Part shown: positions 7,035 through 14,603 of the stretch, piece after piece
Layout of the letters: each line of letters begins with the position of its first letter
Position numbering within the stretch: position 1 is the stretch's first letter
Source: Deltaproteobacteria bacterium
GTDB lineage: Bacteria > Desulfobacterota > DSM-4660 > Desulfatiglandales > Desulfatiglandaceae
Assembly (NCBI GenBank): GCA_003646995.1
Contig: QMLZ01000016.1
Location: 1-26,085, forward strand
Reading direction: 5' to 3'
Length of the DNA stretch: 26,085 nt
Made by a program: the position numbers and the translations under genes
Notes under the pieces: model-generated
The model's input: only the letters and a program-made list of their open reading frames with translations
The model's database searches: none
Told to the model about the DNA's origin: nothing

Positions 7035-8435
7035 CTACGCTGGCCAGTGGTCATTCCATGGCCGAAGCTTTTCATAGGCCCTTGCAGCACGAAGCACTAG
7101 ATCTTCGCGATGATGGAGGGCAACGATCTGGAGGCCTGCCGGTAAACCGGAGCGCGTCAGACCAGAGCGGACAGTGGCCGCGGGATGCCCTGATATATTA
7201 AAAGGAAAGGTAAAGGCCACCGCCCATAGGATGGGGATAGAATGGCCTTCGATCTCAGAAGGGGGTGGGCCGCCTGCCCCGAAGGCCTCAGTGGGGAGGG
7301 TTGGGGTAAGCAAAAGATCATATTGATTAAATATCTTCCATAGGGTGTTGTTAAGTTCAGTGATTGCTTTGGCATGGTCTGCCCATTTGTCTAGGCCGAG
7401 GCCTCTTACGTAGTCTAATGATGCAATAATAGCTCGGCCTATGTCATTGCGATGCTCGGGGAGTATCTCTTTAATCTGGATATAGAGTTCCTTGCACACC
7501 AGGTCTGACCACACCTCGCTCATGTCAGGGAAACAGCCCCTCCACAGCTCTACAATATGCCCCAGTTCCTGGAAATCTAAGGCCGCCTTCTCCGCAAGCT
7601 CAGCTACATCAGCTTGGACTAAAGCGAAACCCATATCAGGAGAGAAGCATATTTTGAGTCGCGGCAGTTTTTTTTCGATGCGCTGAAGATAGGATCCGGG
7701 CTTAGGCAGGGACGCGGGATCTGCATGGTGATAACCTGATGCGGTGTCCAGGTAAAGGGCCGCATCTGCTACGGTACGGCAGAGAGGTCCCAGTGTCCAT
7801 AGACCAGTGGTGTTCAGGCGATGGAAAGGCCCCAAGGGTATCCTTCCAAAAGTTGGCTTGATTCCGAAGCACCCCGTGTAGCAGGCGGGGATACGGATAG
7901 AGCCTCCTGCATCGGAACCTGTTGCCAACGGCACCATACCTGCCGCCACGGCCGCGGCTGACCCCCCGCTGGAGCCACCGGGAGTCCGTTCAAGATTCCA
8001 AGGGTTACGCGTTACGCCGAACAGCCTGTTCTTGGTGAATCCTGTAAATCCAAACTCAGGGGTGTTGGTTTTTCCTATTACTATGGCCCCGGAGCGCTTC
8101 AGCCGAGCTACCTGGATGGAGTCGCGGACAGCTACATTGTCCCTAAACGGAATTGACCCATATGTCGTGGGGAGGCCTTCTACATCTTCAAGGTCCTTTA
8201 CCCCTATAGGAATCCCCGCGAGGGGACCGGGGTCTTTACCCCTAGCCAAGGATTCGGCAATGGCCTTGGCTTCTTCCAGGGCCTCCTGCGCGCGAAGTGA
8301 AACAAAAGCATTTATGGAGGGATTCAGCTTTTCAATCCGCTCAAGGCAGTGATGAACCAGGTCCACTGGAGACAGATCTCCTTTGTGTATTAGCCGCGAT
8401 AGTTCCAGTGCTGGTTTATAAGCAAGGTCGGCCAT
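7035..8435 (-). CDS. Amidase signature family enzyme
   Basis: A 466-residue amidase signature protein, related to GatA and fatty acid amide hydrolase. The Ser-cisSer-Lys triad is intact: Lys80 in GIPIGVKDLEDVEG, Ser155 in the GGSSGGSAA loop and nucleophile Ser179 in GSDAGGSIRIPA. Enzymes of this fold hydrolyse amides or act as glutamyl-tRNA amidotransferase A subunits. No gatB or gatC gene is adjacent, and the neighbours are envelope proteins, so a free-standing amidase is more likely than GatA. No signal peptide is seen. GAGGAA lies 6 bases before the ATG. It is the last gene of a leftward five-gene unit, 33 bases after the lipoprotein gene. The substrate cannot be inferred. Confidence 0.88.
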   Translation of the reverse strand: MADLAYKPALELSRLIHKGDLSPVDLVHHCLERIEKLNPSINAFVSLRAQEALEEAKAIAESLARGKDPGPLAGIPIGVKDLEDVEGLPTTYGSIPFRDNVAVRDSIQVARLKRSGAIVIGKTNTPEFGFTGFTKNRLFGVTRNPWNLERTPGGSSGGSAAAVAAGMVPLATGSDAGGSIRIPACYTGCFGIKPTFGRIPLGPFHRLNTTGLWTLGPLCRTVADAALYLDTASGYHHADPASLPKPGSYLQRIEKKLPRLKICFSPDMGFALVQADVAELAEKAALDFQELGHIVELWRGCFPDMSEVWSDLVCKELYIQIKEILPEHRNDIGRAIIASLDYVRGLGLDKWADHAKAITELNNTLWKIFNQYDLLLTPTLPTEAFGAGGPPPSEIEGHSIPILWAVAFTFPFNISGHPAATVRSGLTRSGLPAGLQIVALHHREDLVLRAARAYEKLRPWNDHWPA

Positions 8436-8468
8436 AGATTTCCTCGCGTAAGTGGTTTATATCCAAAT

Positions 8469-9299
8469 TTAAAAATTCGGTAACGTGGCAAGCTTTTGAG
8501 CAGGGCCAGGACAGGCAGGCGGGATGGTTGCCACTGCTTCCCTGCATATTTCGTCCATTTGCCGGGTCATATTAATACCCCTAAGAGAAAATGCCGCCTG
8601 AAAGAGACCCACTGCAAGCGAGATCGGATCAAGGGCTACCCTTACGGTGTGATCTCTCCTCGTGTCATTGAAGCGCCAAAGAAGCTCGCCGTTTTTAGTG
8701 GAATACATCTCGAGTGTCAGGCCAACGGCCAATTGGGTGTAAAGGAAAGCATAGTAATAATCAAAGTTTTTCACGTATCCGAATACTACTGCGTCTACTC
8801 CAAGCAGCTTTCCCAGCCTGAGCACCGAGGTGGCTTTGACCTCTTGGAAGCCACTTATCCCATGGCGAGCCAGGATTTCATCTGCGTCTTCCGGATGAAG
8901 CAATCGGTATCTACGACGAGACAGCTGACCGAAAAAGGTCAAGCGCATTTCCGAGGCAAGTGCTTCTGGAGTAATCTTTTGCTTGTGCCAAAGGGTTGCG
9001 AGCAGCTCCTCGCTTCCTTCAATCCTGCCCTCTCCCACTAGGCTCTTGAATGGGAGTACGGCTATTGTCTTAGGGGGGTCTTTTTCAAAGTCCGGGTGCA
9101 CAAAGAGACGCCCGGAGGGGTCCATTTCGTAAATCCTGTCCACAAGGGTCTTGCTTTTTTTTGGTGCACAGGAACTGACAAGGAGCACAAAGGCCATGAA
9201 AAAAACTAGGCCGCAAAAAGGAAAAAATCCCGACAGACCTCCGCCCGGGCATGGAGCCCTAGGCCGAGATCCTTGTTTGCAGGCATTAAAGCAATTCAT
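8469..9299 (-). CDS. DUF799/GNA1162-like lipoprotein
   Basis: A 276-residue predicted lipoprotein. A hydrophobic stretch at residues 22-43 ends in LVSSC, an acceptable lipobox with lipidated Cys44. The mature part opens with TIAVLPFKSLVGEG, then LARHGI and LRLGKLLGVDAVVFGYVKNF, and later GELLWRFNDTRRDH. This pattern (a VLPF strand, LGADAV-like strand, then G-LLW) is that of the DUF799/GNA1162 family and more loosely of CsgG-like envelope proteins. The exact start is uncertain because the n-region before the hydrophobic core is long and Cys/Pro-rich. It overlaps the preceding gene by 14 bases, so translation is probably coupled. Likely an outer or inner membrane-anchored periplasmic protein; function unknown. 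Confidence 0.7.
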   Translation of the reverse strand: MNCFNACKQGSRPRAPCPGGGLSGFFPFCGLVFFMAFVLLVSSCAPKKSKTLVDRIYEMDPSGRLFVHPDFEKDPPKTIAVLPFKSLVGEGRIEGSEELLATLWHKQKITPEALASEMRLTFFGQLSRRRYRLLHPEDADEILARHGISGFQEVKATSVLRLGKLLGVDAVVFGYVKNFDYYYAFLYTQLAVGLTLEMYSTKNGELLWRFNDTRRDHTVRVALDPISLAVGLFQAAFSLRGINMTRQMDEICREAVATIPPACPGPAQKLATLPNF

Positions 9300-10194
9300 C
9301 TTCCCGGCAACTCTTTTGGGTAAACTGTCGCTTTACAAGAACTCCCCAAAGATCTCCGAAAAGGATCACATCTTTGATAACGCCCTTGACTGGAACCGCG
9401 TCTTTTGAGAGCCAACCCACTATTTTCCCTGATTTTGAGGAGACGTCTTCCTTCAATACCCTGAATCGCACAAAGTAGTCCATGTTTTTTGGTCTCAATT
9501 CTTGGGCTCGCGCGTTTGCTGCTTCTCTTTCCGAACCTATGGTCAGGTCCAAGTAATTAAACCCTTCATGGATGTAAAGTGGGAGATGGTATGTCTTGTC
9601 CCTTTGCAAGCAGCCGTAATACCCATTTCTGAAATTGTAGAACAGTGTTAGATAATCTTCATAAAGAATATTCCCCTCCATGGGCACCACCTTGTGAGTC
9701 TCTTGCCCCTCTGGTGTCCTGCGGGCAAATATCAATTCCTTCTGTTTGTAATTAAAGGTGACCGTTCTAATACCCACTTTGTTTTTACGTTTTTTCCTCA
9801 GCCGAAAATAAAGGGGTGAAAGCCTGTCGCCTTCTTCATCGTAGGATGAATAGGATGTGTAAGAGTATCTGCAGCGACCCACAAGCCAATCTACGAAGCC
9901 AGCGGTTTTGCCGGTCATGCAGGCAATGAAAATGGGCCTTGTGGGAGATTTGCAAAGCCTGACTCTAGCTTCTCCACAATGCGAAAGCAGCCAGAAGCCA
10001 ATTTGATAGTCAAGCTGCTCTCCAAGATATTTATGGATTAGGTTATCCCCGATTCGCTCTTTGGGGGTTATGTCCCCTTGGAACAGTAAAATAGGTGGGC
10101 AAATTGATGCCAGCAATGAAAGTCTAAGAAAATTGCGCCGGGTTACCGGCTTGTGAGCTGAGGCAAGAGCTGGATTTTCATGAGAAAAGGCCAT
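9286..10194 (-). CDS. DUF3108-like envelope protein with Tat signal
   Basis: About 302 residues from the ATG at 10194; a TTG at 10209 would add five. The N-terminus carries a twin-arginine motif, TRRNFLRLSLLAS, followed by a hydrophobic core, so export by Tat is predicted. There is no clear cleavage site, so it may stay membrane-anchored. The body resembles DUF3108: GEQLDYQIGFWLLSHCGEAR near the start, YEDYLTLFYNFRNGYYG in the middle, and a late VGWLSKDAVPVKGVIKDV strand pair. It is distantly similar to the product of the gene upstream, and the two probably arose by duplication. It overlaps that gene by 17 bases and lacks its own good ribosome site, which points to coupled translation. Function unknown. 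Confidence 0.65.
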   Translation of the reverse strand: MAFSHENPALASAHKPVTRRNFLRLSLLASICPPILLFQGDITPKERIGDNLIHKYLGEQLDYQIGFWLLSHCGEARVRLCKSPTRPIFIACMTGKTAGFVDWLVGRCRYSYTSYSSYDEEGDRLSPLYFRLRKKRKNKVGIRTVTFNYKQKELIFARRTPEGQETHKVVPMEGNILYEDYLTLFYNFRNGYYGCLQRDKTYHLPLYIHEGFNYLDLTIGSEREAANARAQELRPKNMDYFVRFRVLKEDVSSKSGKIVGWLSKDAVPVKGVIKDVILFGDLWGVLVKRQFTQKSCREDELL

Positions 10195-11005
10195 AGTCTT
10201 GGATCGCAACAGCGCGGACCCACAAGCTACCCACTGACAGCTTGTATCGTATTTGCACGGGGTAGCGGTGTGAATCCTTCGTTACCCACAATGTAAAAGC
10301 CTTTATCTCATCTTTATTTTCTTTTTTCAATTCCTTTCCTGTCTCTTTCTTACTCGACCAATAGGAGAGGGTACACTCTATCTTGTAAGTACCAAAGGAT
10401 CCCGCAGGCACGTCAACTTTTTCTTGGCCTATAAGCTTGCCCTGGATTCTGAACTTTCTGCTTCCCGTAAGCCCCTCGAAGGCCGCGGATGGATTTGTCG
10501 GGGAGAGCCGATGCCTCAGGTTGTAAAAGGCAGAAAGGGGGTCCATGCTTAAGGGTGTAATGGGGAACTGCTCTATTATTGTTTCCCCTGTCTTTTTGTC
10601 AGGATGTATGAAAGTGGCTTCCCGGGTCTGCCTGTTGAAAACCACCTTTTCTTTCCATCTGTTCTCACCGTCTTTGATGGTGGTTTCCATCAAATACGGG
10701 AGCAGGGAATCGGGGTTGACGAAGGATTCCATCCTGTCATTCCAAAAGCTATTCATGGCGGCCTGGTGGGTGAGCCGGTAAATCTCGCCCTCCTGCTCGG
10801 TGGAGGTGTTGTACACCTCCATGTAGGTATGAATCAGGGGTATAAAAGACCATTTTACCTTGAACTCTATGCGCTCTTTTAATGTAGACACATATTGATC
10901 ACCTAAATTGTTCCCCACAGACGCAAAGCTGAAAAGCGAGGCGCTAAGAAAGATCAAAGAAAACAAAGTCCCGACCAAGCAAAAAAGTCCTCTCCTAAAA
11001 ATCAA
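10178..11005 (-). CDS. DUF3108 domain protein with Sec signal peptide
   Basis: A 275-residue exported protein. It starts at a TTG with AAGGAG six bases upstream. The leader (MIFRRG plus a hydrophobic core to about residue 28) looks like a Sec signal peptide with cleavage near SFA. The body shows DUF3108 hallmarks: ERIEFKVKWSFIPLIHTYMEV, then KTGETIIEQFPITPLSMDPL with SAFYNLRHR, VDVPAGSFGTYKIECTL, and WVTKDSHRYPVQIRYKLSVG. DUF3108 proteins are periplasmic, beta-rich and of unknown function, and lie in a fold class related to outer membrane or lipid-handling factors. It follows the dksA-like gene by 43 bases and overlaps the Tat-targeted paralogue. Confidence 0.82.
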   Translation of the reverse strand: MIFRRGLFCLVGTLFSLIFLSASLFSFASVGNNLGDQYVSTLKERIEFKVKWSFIPLIHTYMEVYNTSTEQEGEIYRLTHQAAMNSFWNDRMESFVNPDSLLPYLMETTIKDGENRWKEKVVFNRQTREATFIHPDKKTGETIIEQFPITPLSMDPLSAFYNLRHRLSPTNPSAAFEGLTGSRKFRIQGKLIGQEKVDVPAGSFGTYKIECTLSYWSSKKETGKELKKENKDEIKAFTLWVTKDSHRYPVQIRYKLSVGSLWVRAVAIQDYGLFS

Positions 11006-11048
11006 AATATTCTCCTTGTAATACTAGAGTTTGTTTCGAACACCGGTG

Positions 11049-11591
11049 CTATTTACTCTTGACTTCTTCACCGGCATCGGAAAATTCAGACTCAACAAAA
11101 GGCAGAAATTCAAGATCCTCGGTTTCCACAATCTCAAAGTCACCAGGCTCTGAGTCACTGTCCTGTTCCCACTCCGAGCTGAGCCCAGTGGGATAGCCTG
11201 TATGATTCCTGGCGCTTAAGCTCCTAAGCTGGTCCATTTTCTCCAGCTCCCTCTGGCAATTGACACAAAGGGTTGTTTCGGGCACTGCCAGGAGCCTTTT
11301 GGCCGGAATAGGTTCGCCACATTCTTCGCAAATTCCAAAGTTTTCATCTTGTGTGACCTTTTGAATCAGCCGGTCAATCTGTTTCAACTCTCGGGTCTTT
11401 CTTTCTATCAGGCTGTAGTTGCTGGCAGCCGAAATCTCTCGCTGCGCGTGATCGGACTCGTCTGTAAATTGGTCCCCATAGAGGTGCCCGTTATACGCCC
11501 TCTGGTTTTCAATAAGCCTCTGGAGTGCTTCTTCAAACTCCCTGCGCTTCTTGTTGAGTTGCTCTAGAAATTTCTTCCGATTTTTTTGCAT
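11049..11591 (-). CDS. dksA: DksA/TraR-family zinc-finger regulator with acidic tail
   Basis: The start is set at 11591 because a strong GGGAGGTGAG ribosome site precedes that ATG; an upstream frame to 11624 lacks one. The 180-residue product has an N-terminal coiled coil (residues 1-80) with the DESDHA tip at 44-49, matching the DxxDxA motif that DksA places in the RNA polymerase secondary channel. A four-Cys zinc finger follows (CEEC at 88-91, CVNC at 109-112). Known DksA proteins modulate rRNA and amino acid promoters with ppGpp. Unusual here is a C-terminal extension of about 60 residues, of which the last 43 include 16 Asp/Glu. It heads a leftward unit with envelope genes. The family is secure; true DksA orthology is likely but not certain. 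Confidence 0.85.
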   Translation of the reverse strand: MQKNRKKFLEQLNKKRREFEEALQRLIENQRAYNGHLYGDQFTDESDHAQREISAASNYSLIERKTRELKQIDRLIQKVTQDENFGICEECGEPIPAKRLLAVPETTLCVNCQRELEKMDQLRSLSARNHTGYPTGLSSEWEQDSDSEPGDFEIVETEDLEFLPFVESEFSDAGEEVKSK

Positions 11592-11817
11592 AATCTCACC
11601 TCCCTTAGAAGGGGTTGAACTCAATACTGTTTGTAACCAAAACGTTTACCAAATTCCGGCAGAGCCAAAATCTGCAGAATCTAAATCGTCCTACTTGCTG
11701 CTTATCTTTAAGGGATATTTCAGAAAACCGAATAGGATAACGCTGACGGAGATCCTGTCTAGATAAGCTGTGCAAAGGGCATGAGTTTCGTCCTCAGCAT
11801 GCGCTAAGAGCATACGG

Positions 11818-11845
11818 ATATTAGTTACTTTTTCCTTTTTGTCAA
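11818..11845 (-). promoter_or_regulatory. Promoter of the dksA-DUF3108-lipoprotein-amidase unit
   Basis: On the minus strand a perfect TTGACA (11845-11840) is followed after 16 bases by TAATAT (11823-11818), which matches the -10 consensus at four positions. This implies an untranslated leader of about 220 bases before the dksA start. Confidence 0.5.
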
Positions 11846-11927
11846 GCGAAAAAATGATATTTTTTTCAGGTGTGCACCAGAAAAATTTTCCCACCCAGCC
11901 TACCCTTGCCTCCGCTCTCACCCCTCC

Positions 11928-11956
11928 TTGATATTGCAATCCGCATGCTCTATACT
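11928..11956 (+). promoter_or_regulatory. Sigma-70 promoter of the tmk-holB-ricT-metG-xthA operon
   Basis: TTGATA (11928-11933) and TATACT (11951-11956) are separated by exactly 17 bases and each matches consensus at five of six positions. Transcription would start near 11963, about 45 bases before tmk. Confidence 0.7.
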
Positions 11957-12008
11957 GCGGGCGCGGGAAGGGGGTTGGTCCGCGGCAACTTAGCTTTTAC
12001 AGGAGCTG

Positions 12009-12647
12009 ATGAACCCCATGTTTATTACATTCGAAGGCATAGAGGGCTGTGGAAAGTCCACCCAGGCCCGACTTCTCTTTGGGGCCTTGAGGAAAAGGGG
12101 GATCGAGGCCCTATTGACCAGAGAGCCGGGAGGGACCAGGATCGGAGAGAAAATCAGGAATATACTCATGTCCACTGCAAACAGTGAGCTTTGTGCTGCA
12201 GCGGAGTTTCTTCTGCTCGAGGCGGATAGGGCGCAGCACGTGGCACAACTCATTGGGCCGGCAGTTGAGAAGGGCATAGTGGTGATATGCGACAGATTCT
12301 GCGACGCGACTGTGGCCTACCAAGGGTATGGTAGGAAAGTTGACCTAGATTTTATTGAAAAGTTAAACAGTTATGCCTCCAATGGACTGAGGCCCGATAA
12401 AACATTTCTTTTGGATTGCCCGGTAGAAGTTGGACTTAGCAGAGCGATTGAGAGAAACGAGAGGATTCAAAAGCAGGCAGAGGGGCGATTCGAGGCAGAA
12501 GACCTTGAGTTTCACCAGAGGGTGCGCAAAGGTTACTTGGCCCTCGCGCAGAAAGAACCGGATCGTTTCGTTGTGCTGGACGCGACCAAGGTTCGTGAAA
12601 AACTGGCAGTAGAAGTGTGGCAGGTGGTAGAGAGCTTGTTGGGTTGA
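12009..12647 (+). CDS. tmk: Thymidylate kinase (dTMP kinase)
   Basis: Phosphorylates dTMP to dTDP for DNA synthesis. The 212-residue frame has the P-loop FEGIEGCGKST near the start, the ICDRFCDATVAYQG motif of the DRx/thymidine-binding region, and a late RFEAED lid-like segment. Two ATGs are possible: 12009 lies only 3 bases after AGGAG, while 12018 gives the family-typical MFITFEG start but is 12 bases from the site. The protein is 209 residues in the second case. It opens a rightward operon with holB, ricT and metG, a grouping also seen in Firmicutes, where tmk, holB and yaaT are neighbours. Confidence 0.95.
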   Translation: MNPMFITFEGIEGCGKSTQARLLFGALRKRGIEALLTREPGGTRIGEKIRNILMSTANSELCAAAEFLLLEADRAQHVAQLIGPAVEKGIVVICDRFCDATVAYQGYGRKVDLDFIEKLNSYASNGLRPDKTFLLDCPVEVGLSRAIERNERIQKQAEGRFEAEDLEFHQRVRKGYLALAQKEPDRFVVLDATKVREKLAVEVWQVVESLLG

Positions 12648-12652
12648 AAGGC

Positions 12653-13711
12653 ATGAGCAGTCTCCGAATAATACAATTTTCCCATATCCTGGGCCAAGAA
12701 AAGGCCAAAAGGATCGTCCAGCAAGCTGTATTGAGCGGTAGGGTCCCGCATGCCTACCTTTTCACCGGGATAACGGGGGTGGGCAAGACTTCCTTGGCTA
12801 CAGCTATGGCTGCTTCGCTGAATTGCAAGTCGAGAAAAAGGGTGGAGGCATGTGGGAAGTGCAGCTCCTGCAGGCAGATATCGAGCGGTAATTTCCCTGA
12901 TTTTTCTTTAATCAGTCCTGAGGGCGGAGCCATCAAGATTCGGCAAATCAGGGAGGCACAGGATTCCATGCGGTTCGCTCCCATGGCCGGGCCTTACCGG
13001 GTCGTGATCCTGGACCAGGCGGAGACCATGACCGATGAGGCGGCCAATGCCTTCCTGAAAACCCTCGAGGAGCCGCCTAAAGGTAACGTGCTTGTATTGA
13101 ACGCGGTGGAGCCGGCAAATCTGCTGCCCACCATTGTGTCCAGGTGCCAAAGGGTGCCGTTTGTACCTCTCGCAACGGAACAGATTGTGGACTACTTGGT
13201 TAATGAAACAGGGATGCAAGGGGAAAAAGCAGTGGTGCTGGCAAGAGTCGCGGAAGGGAGCCTGGGCAGGGCTATAGCAATGGCCCAGAGCGACTTCTTG
13301 GAACAAAGGGAGAAGTGGCTTAAGAAGGCAATGAAAATCCCTGAGCTAAATGCGGCTGCCGCCTTTGATATGGCCTTAGAGCTGTCTGGGGAAAAGGGCG
13401 CCGACGTTGAACAGGGGTCCAAATATGAAGTAGGGGGGCTTTTGGACTTGCTCGGTGTATTGGCGATGTGGTATCGAGATCTGTTGCTCTTAAAAACGGG
13501 TGGGGCTCAGAGCCTCCTGGTAAATGCGGACCTTTTGGGCGAGTTGAAAAGTTTTGCAAGAAAATTTAAACTGTTACAGGTATATGAGTCACTGCTGATC
13601 CTAGACCAGGCCCAAAGGGATATCAGGATGAGAAGGAACAAGGCGCTCGTGCTTGAAAAGATGGTGCTGAGCCTGAGGGATCTGGCCAGGTCATCAACCC
13701 AGATTAGTTGA
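12653..13711 (+). CDS. holB: DNA polymerase III delta-prime subunit
   Basis: Clamp-loader subunit that with delta and tau/gamma loads the sliding clamp. The start is set at ATG 12653, six bases after the tmk stop; the frame is open further upstream, so TTG 12644 is an alternative. In the 352-residue form, HILGQEKAK at 11-19 is the usual opening, Walker A is GITGVGKTS at 39-47, the zinc cysteines are at 58, 67, 70 and 73, and the SRC motif (VSRCQR) is at 162-167. The conserved LKTLEEPPKGNVLVLNA segment is present. The C-terminal helical domain is intact. Delta-prime does not normally hydrolyse ATP even where a P-loop-like sequence is kept, so a complete Walker A here may also reflect similarity to tau/gamma; length and context favour HolB. 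Confidence 0.92.
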   Translation: MSSLRIIQFSHILGQEKAKRIVQQAVLSGRVPHAYLFTGITGVGKTSLATAMAASLNCKSRKRVEACGKCSSCRQISSGNFPDFSLISPEGGAIKIRQIREAQDSMRFAPMAGPYRVVILDQAETMTDEAANAFLKTLEEPPKGNVLVLNAVEPANLLPTIVSRCQRVPFVPLATEQIVDYLVNETGMQGEKAVVLARVAEGSLGRAIAMAQSDFLEQREKWLKKAMKIPELNAAAAFDMALELSGEKGADVEQGSKYEVGGLLDLLGVLAMWYRDLLLLKTGGAQSLLVNADLLGELKSFARKFKLLQVYESLLILDQAQRDIRMRRNKALVLEKMVLSLRDLARSSTQIS

Positions 13712-13777
13712 TACCGCGCGATCTTTTCTTTTGTATTTCAGCATTTGAGTGCTCTGATTTTGAATTAGGCGTGAGAA

Positions 13778-14602
13778 GTGAACAAGATAGTAGGCGTTAA
13801 GTTCAGAAACAACGGTAAGGTATATGATTTTGACTCGGGCCACTTTGTTCTCAAGAAGGGGGACAAGGTGATGGTAATTACAGAAGAGGGCCCGGCCATT
13901 GGATGCGTATGTACCGACCCCCAGAACCGTAGCCCAAGAGACACCAATCGTCCCCTTAAAAAGATCTTCCGCCTTGCCACTGACGAAGAGGTTCGACGGT
14001 ATGAAGAAGGTATCAAAACAGAACAAGAAGTGTATCGATATTGTTATCAGAGGGTGAGGGAAAGGGAGATTCCGATGAGTCTGGTGGGGGTGGAAAGACG
14101 GTTTGATGGCAGCAAGATAGTTGTCTATTTTACGGCTGAGGGCAGGGTGGACTTCAGGGAACTGGTCAAGGATCTGGTAAAAAGATTTCGCACCAGGATT
14201 GAAATGCGGCAGATAGGTGTAAGGCACCAGGCCAAGATGGTGGGTGGATTGGGTACTTGCGGGAGGCCTTTGTGTTGTGCCACGTTCATCCATTCCTTTG
14301 AACCTGTGACTATTAAGATGGCAAAAGAACAGAACCTTTCCCTCAACCCAAGCAAGATCTCCGGGATGTGTGGAAGACTTATGTGTTGTCTGGCCTTTGA
14401 GGAAGATTTTTATAAGGAGGCCAAAAAGGAGATGCCCAAGGTGGGCAAACGGATACAAACTAAATTTGGTGAAGGTAAGGTGGTTCGCCAGAACGCGCTG
14501 AAGAGAACCGTAACAGTGTTGCTTGAATCCGGAGCAGAGACAGAGGTGGACGTCGCAGACATTAAACTGGAAAATAACAAAAAAGACAAGGAGAGAAGGT
14601 GA
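13778..14602 (+). CDS. ricT: PSP1-domain protein, RicT/YaaT type
   Basis: A 274-residue PSP1 family protein with a GTG start. Features of RicT are clear: the N-terminal VGVKFRNNGKVYDFDSG strand region, central YFTAEGRVDFRELVKDLVKR, and two Cys clusters, TCGRPLCC (C161, C166, C167) and MCGRLMCC (C198, C203, C204). In Bacillus subtilis RicT joins RicA and RicF in an Fe-S complex that affects RNase Y processing, competence and sporulation. Here the partner proteins are not adjacent, so the role in this organism is inferred only in general terms. It lies 66 bases after holB and its TGA stop is one base before the metG start. Confidence 0.9.
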   Translation: MNKIVGVKFRNNGKVYDFDSGHFVLKKGDKVMVITEEGPAIGCVCTDPQNRSPRDTNRPLKKIFRLATDEEVRRYEEGIKTEQEVYRYCYQRVREREIPMSLVGVERRFDGSKIVVYFTAEGRVDFRELVKDLVKRFRTRIEMRQIGVRHQAKMVGGLGTCGRPLCCATFIHSFEPVTIKMAKEQNLSLNPSKISGMCGRLMCCLAFEEDFYKEAKKEMPKVGKRIQTKFGEGKVVRQNALKRTVTVLLESGAETEVDVADIKLENNKKDKERR

Positions 14603-14603
14603 G

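Larger units (their letters stand above)
11592..12008. other. Divergent intergenic region between dksA-like and tmk
   Basis: Holds a promoter for each direction, described separately. The leftward leader is predicted to be about 220 bases long, with one imperfect hairpin near its 5' end (11779-11802, a 7-base stem with a 3-base bulge). The rightward leader is about 45-55 bases. No tRNA, riboswitch or additional gene was recognised; the small frames here look like chance. Confidence 0.5.

Noticed and set aside
7035..8435. Calling the amidase GatA
   Set aside because: The triad alone does not separate GatA from other amidases. There is no gatB or gatC next to it, and the operon is of envelope genes.
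11779..11802. CTGAGGA plus CGAAAC on the minus strand resembling a hammerhead ribozyme core in the dksA leader
   Set aside because: Stem II is absent and stems I and III do not form around a cleavage triplet. The bases are better explained by a simple bulged hairpin.
13694..14458. A 254-codon minus-strand frame opposite ricT
   Set aside because: It is antisense to a recognised, full-length ricT gene with conserved Cys clusters, and its translation shows no family features.
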